A stretch of 64,000 nucleotides of DNA, from contig NZ_CP020330.1 of assembly GCF_002043005.1 (NCBI RefSeq), forward strand, positions 1,324,501 to 1,388,500, given 5' to 3'. The notes under the pieces are model-generated. The model did no database searches, was not told the DNA's origin, and saw only the letters and a list, made by a program, of their open reading frames with translations. This stretch comes from Martelella mediterranea DSM 17316 (GTDB lineage Bacteria; Pseudomonadota; Alphaproteobacteria; Rhizobiales; Rhizobiaceae). Positions 63,415 through 64,000 of the stretch are shown in pieces. Made by a program: the position numbers and the translations under genes. How positions within the stretch are numbered: position 1 is the first letter of the stretch; each line of letters starts with the position of its first letter.

Positions 63415-64000
63415 ATGCTGACCATTGAAAACGTCAACCTCCACTATGGCGCCGCGCAGGCGCTCAGGAATGTCTCGCTGACGGCCGAGATGGGCAGGAT
63501 CACCTGCGTCTTGGGGCGTAATGGCGTTGGCAAGTCGTCATTGCTCAGGGCCGTCACCGGGCAGCATCCGATTTCGGGCGGTACGATCAGTTTCGGCGGT
63601 GACAAGCTTGACGGGCTTGCGCCCTATGGCCGGGCCAAGCGCGGCGTCGGCTATGTGCCGCAGGGTCGGGAAATTTTTCCGTTGCTGACCGTGCGGGAAA
63701 ATCTCGAGACCGGATTTGCGCCGCTGCCACGCAACGACCGCAACATTCCCGACGAGATCTTCTCGCTGTTTCCGGTGCTGCAGACCATGCTTTCGCGGCG
63801 CGGCGGCGATTTGTCCGGCGGCCAGCAGCAGCAACTCGCCATCGGCCGCGCCATGGTCACCCGGCCGAAAATCCTGGTGCTGGACGAGCCGACCGAGGGC
63901 ATCCAGCCCTCGATCATCAAGGATATCGGCCGCGCCATCCGCTATCTGCGTGACAGCACCGGCATGGCGATCCTGCTGGTGGAACAATATCTCGATTTCT
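63415..64000 (+). CDS. urtE: Urea ABC transporter ATP-binding protein, 3' end beyond window
   Basis: This frame runs open to the window end. It begins M-L-T-I-E-N-V-N-L-H-Y-G-A-A-Q-A-L, with Walker A L-G-R-N-G-V-G-K-S-S at about residues 36-45, V-G-Y-V-P-Q-G-R-E-I-F-P-L-L-T-V, the signature L-S-G-G-Q-Q-Q-Q-L-A-I-G-R and Walker B I-L-V-L-D-E-P-T-E-G-I. This is a LivF-type ATPase, UrtE by context. About 195 residues are visible of an expected ~230. Urease genes often follow but are outside the window. Confidence 0.93.
   Translation, partial: MLTIENVNLHYGAAQALRNVSLTAEMGRITCVLGRNGVGKSSLLRAVTGQHPISGGTISFGGDKLDGLAPYGRAKRGVGYVPQGREIFPLLTVRENLETGFAPLPRNDRNIPDEIFSLFPVLQTMLSRRGGDLSGGQQQQLAIGRAMVTRPKILVLDEPTEGIQPSIIKDIGRAIRYLRDSTGMAILLVEQYLDF

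Overview
This 64 kb chromosomal window looks like a GC-rich alphaproteobacterium of the Rhizobiales, most likely Rhizobiaceae or a close relative. The evidence is the aglR/aglEFGAK plus zwf-pgl-edd arrangement, homospermidine synthase, an Omp25-type porin-like protein, a TTG-started rpsU, long-form UrtB, and four copies of a roughly 138-bp palindromic element of the kind scattered through rhizobial intergenic regions. The genus cannot be fixed from the sequence alone. I saw no tRNA, rRNA, CRISPR, phage or transposase gene. The window reads as ordinary core and catabolic chromosome.

Layout. 0.1-4 kb: lipid A core genes waaA and lpxK, a GNAT acetyltransferase and ppa. 4-10 kb (minus strand): homospermidine synthase, then a compact pepF-pabB-YciI-DUF3445 operon. 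10-12.5 kb: a secreted DUF882 (M15-like) protein and a small ArsR regulator. 12.5-20.5 kb: the alpha-glucoside system, with LacI-type aglR divergent from aglE-F-G-A-K. 20.6-25.6 kb (minus strand): an outer-membrane beta-barrel protein and the Entner-Doudoroff entry genes zwf-pgl-edd. 25.8-28.6 kb: puuB- and puuA-like polyamine catabolism. 28.7-37.3 kb: a BaiN-type flavoprotein, a LysR regulator, an AsmA protein, a cold-shock protein, S21, a small basic protein, an LLM flavin oxidoreductase and an AGCS amino-acid symporter. 37.4-48.1 kb: a complete histidine-utilisation locus (hutIHGU leftward, hutF rightward, an ABC transporter and hutC). 48.2-52 kb (minus strand): gpmA, dapB, glk and mepA. 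52-58 kb: a yejABEF-type peptide ABC transporter. 58-64 kb: urtABCDE urea uptake, with urtE cut off by the window end.

How it fits together. AglA would release glucose from imported alpha-glucosides. Glk then phosphorylates it, and Zwf, Pgl and Edd carry it into the Entner-Doudoroff route. The hut enzymes use the five-step path: histidine, urocanate, imidazolonepropionate, formiminoglutamate, N-formylglutamate, glutamate (HutH, U, I, F, G). The urea and peptide transporters and the polyamine enzymes add nitrogen scavenging.

The least expected signals are non-coding. (1) A pair of near-identical hairpins with changed but still paired stems, each showing GGAUG in its loop, lies between cspA and its terminator. 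(2) All four substrate-binding-protein/permease junctions carry a stable stem-loop or a long palindromic repeat. (3) Two TGT-N4-ACA palindromes lie upstream of the divergent hut genes and of the hut-linked transporter. (4) A perfect LacI-type operator lies inside the aglE promoter spacer.
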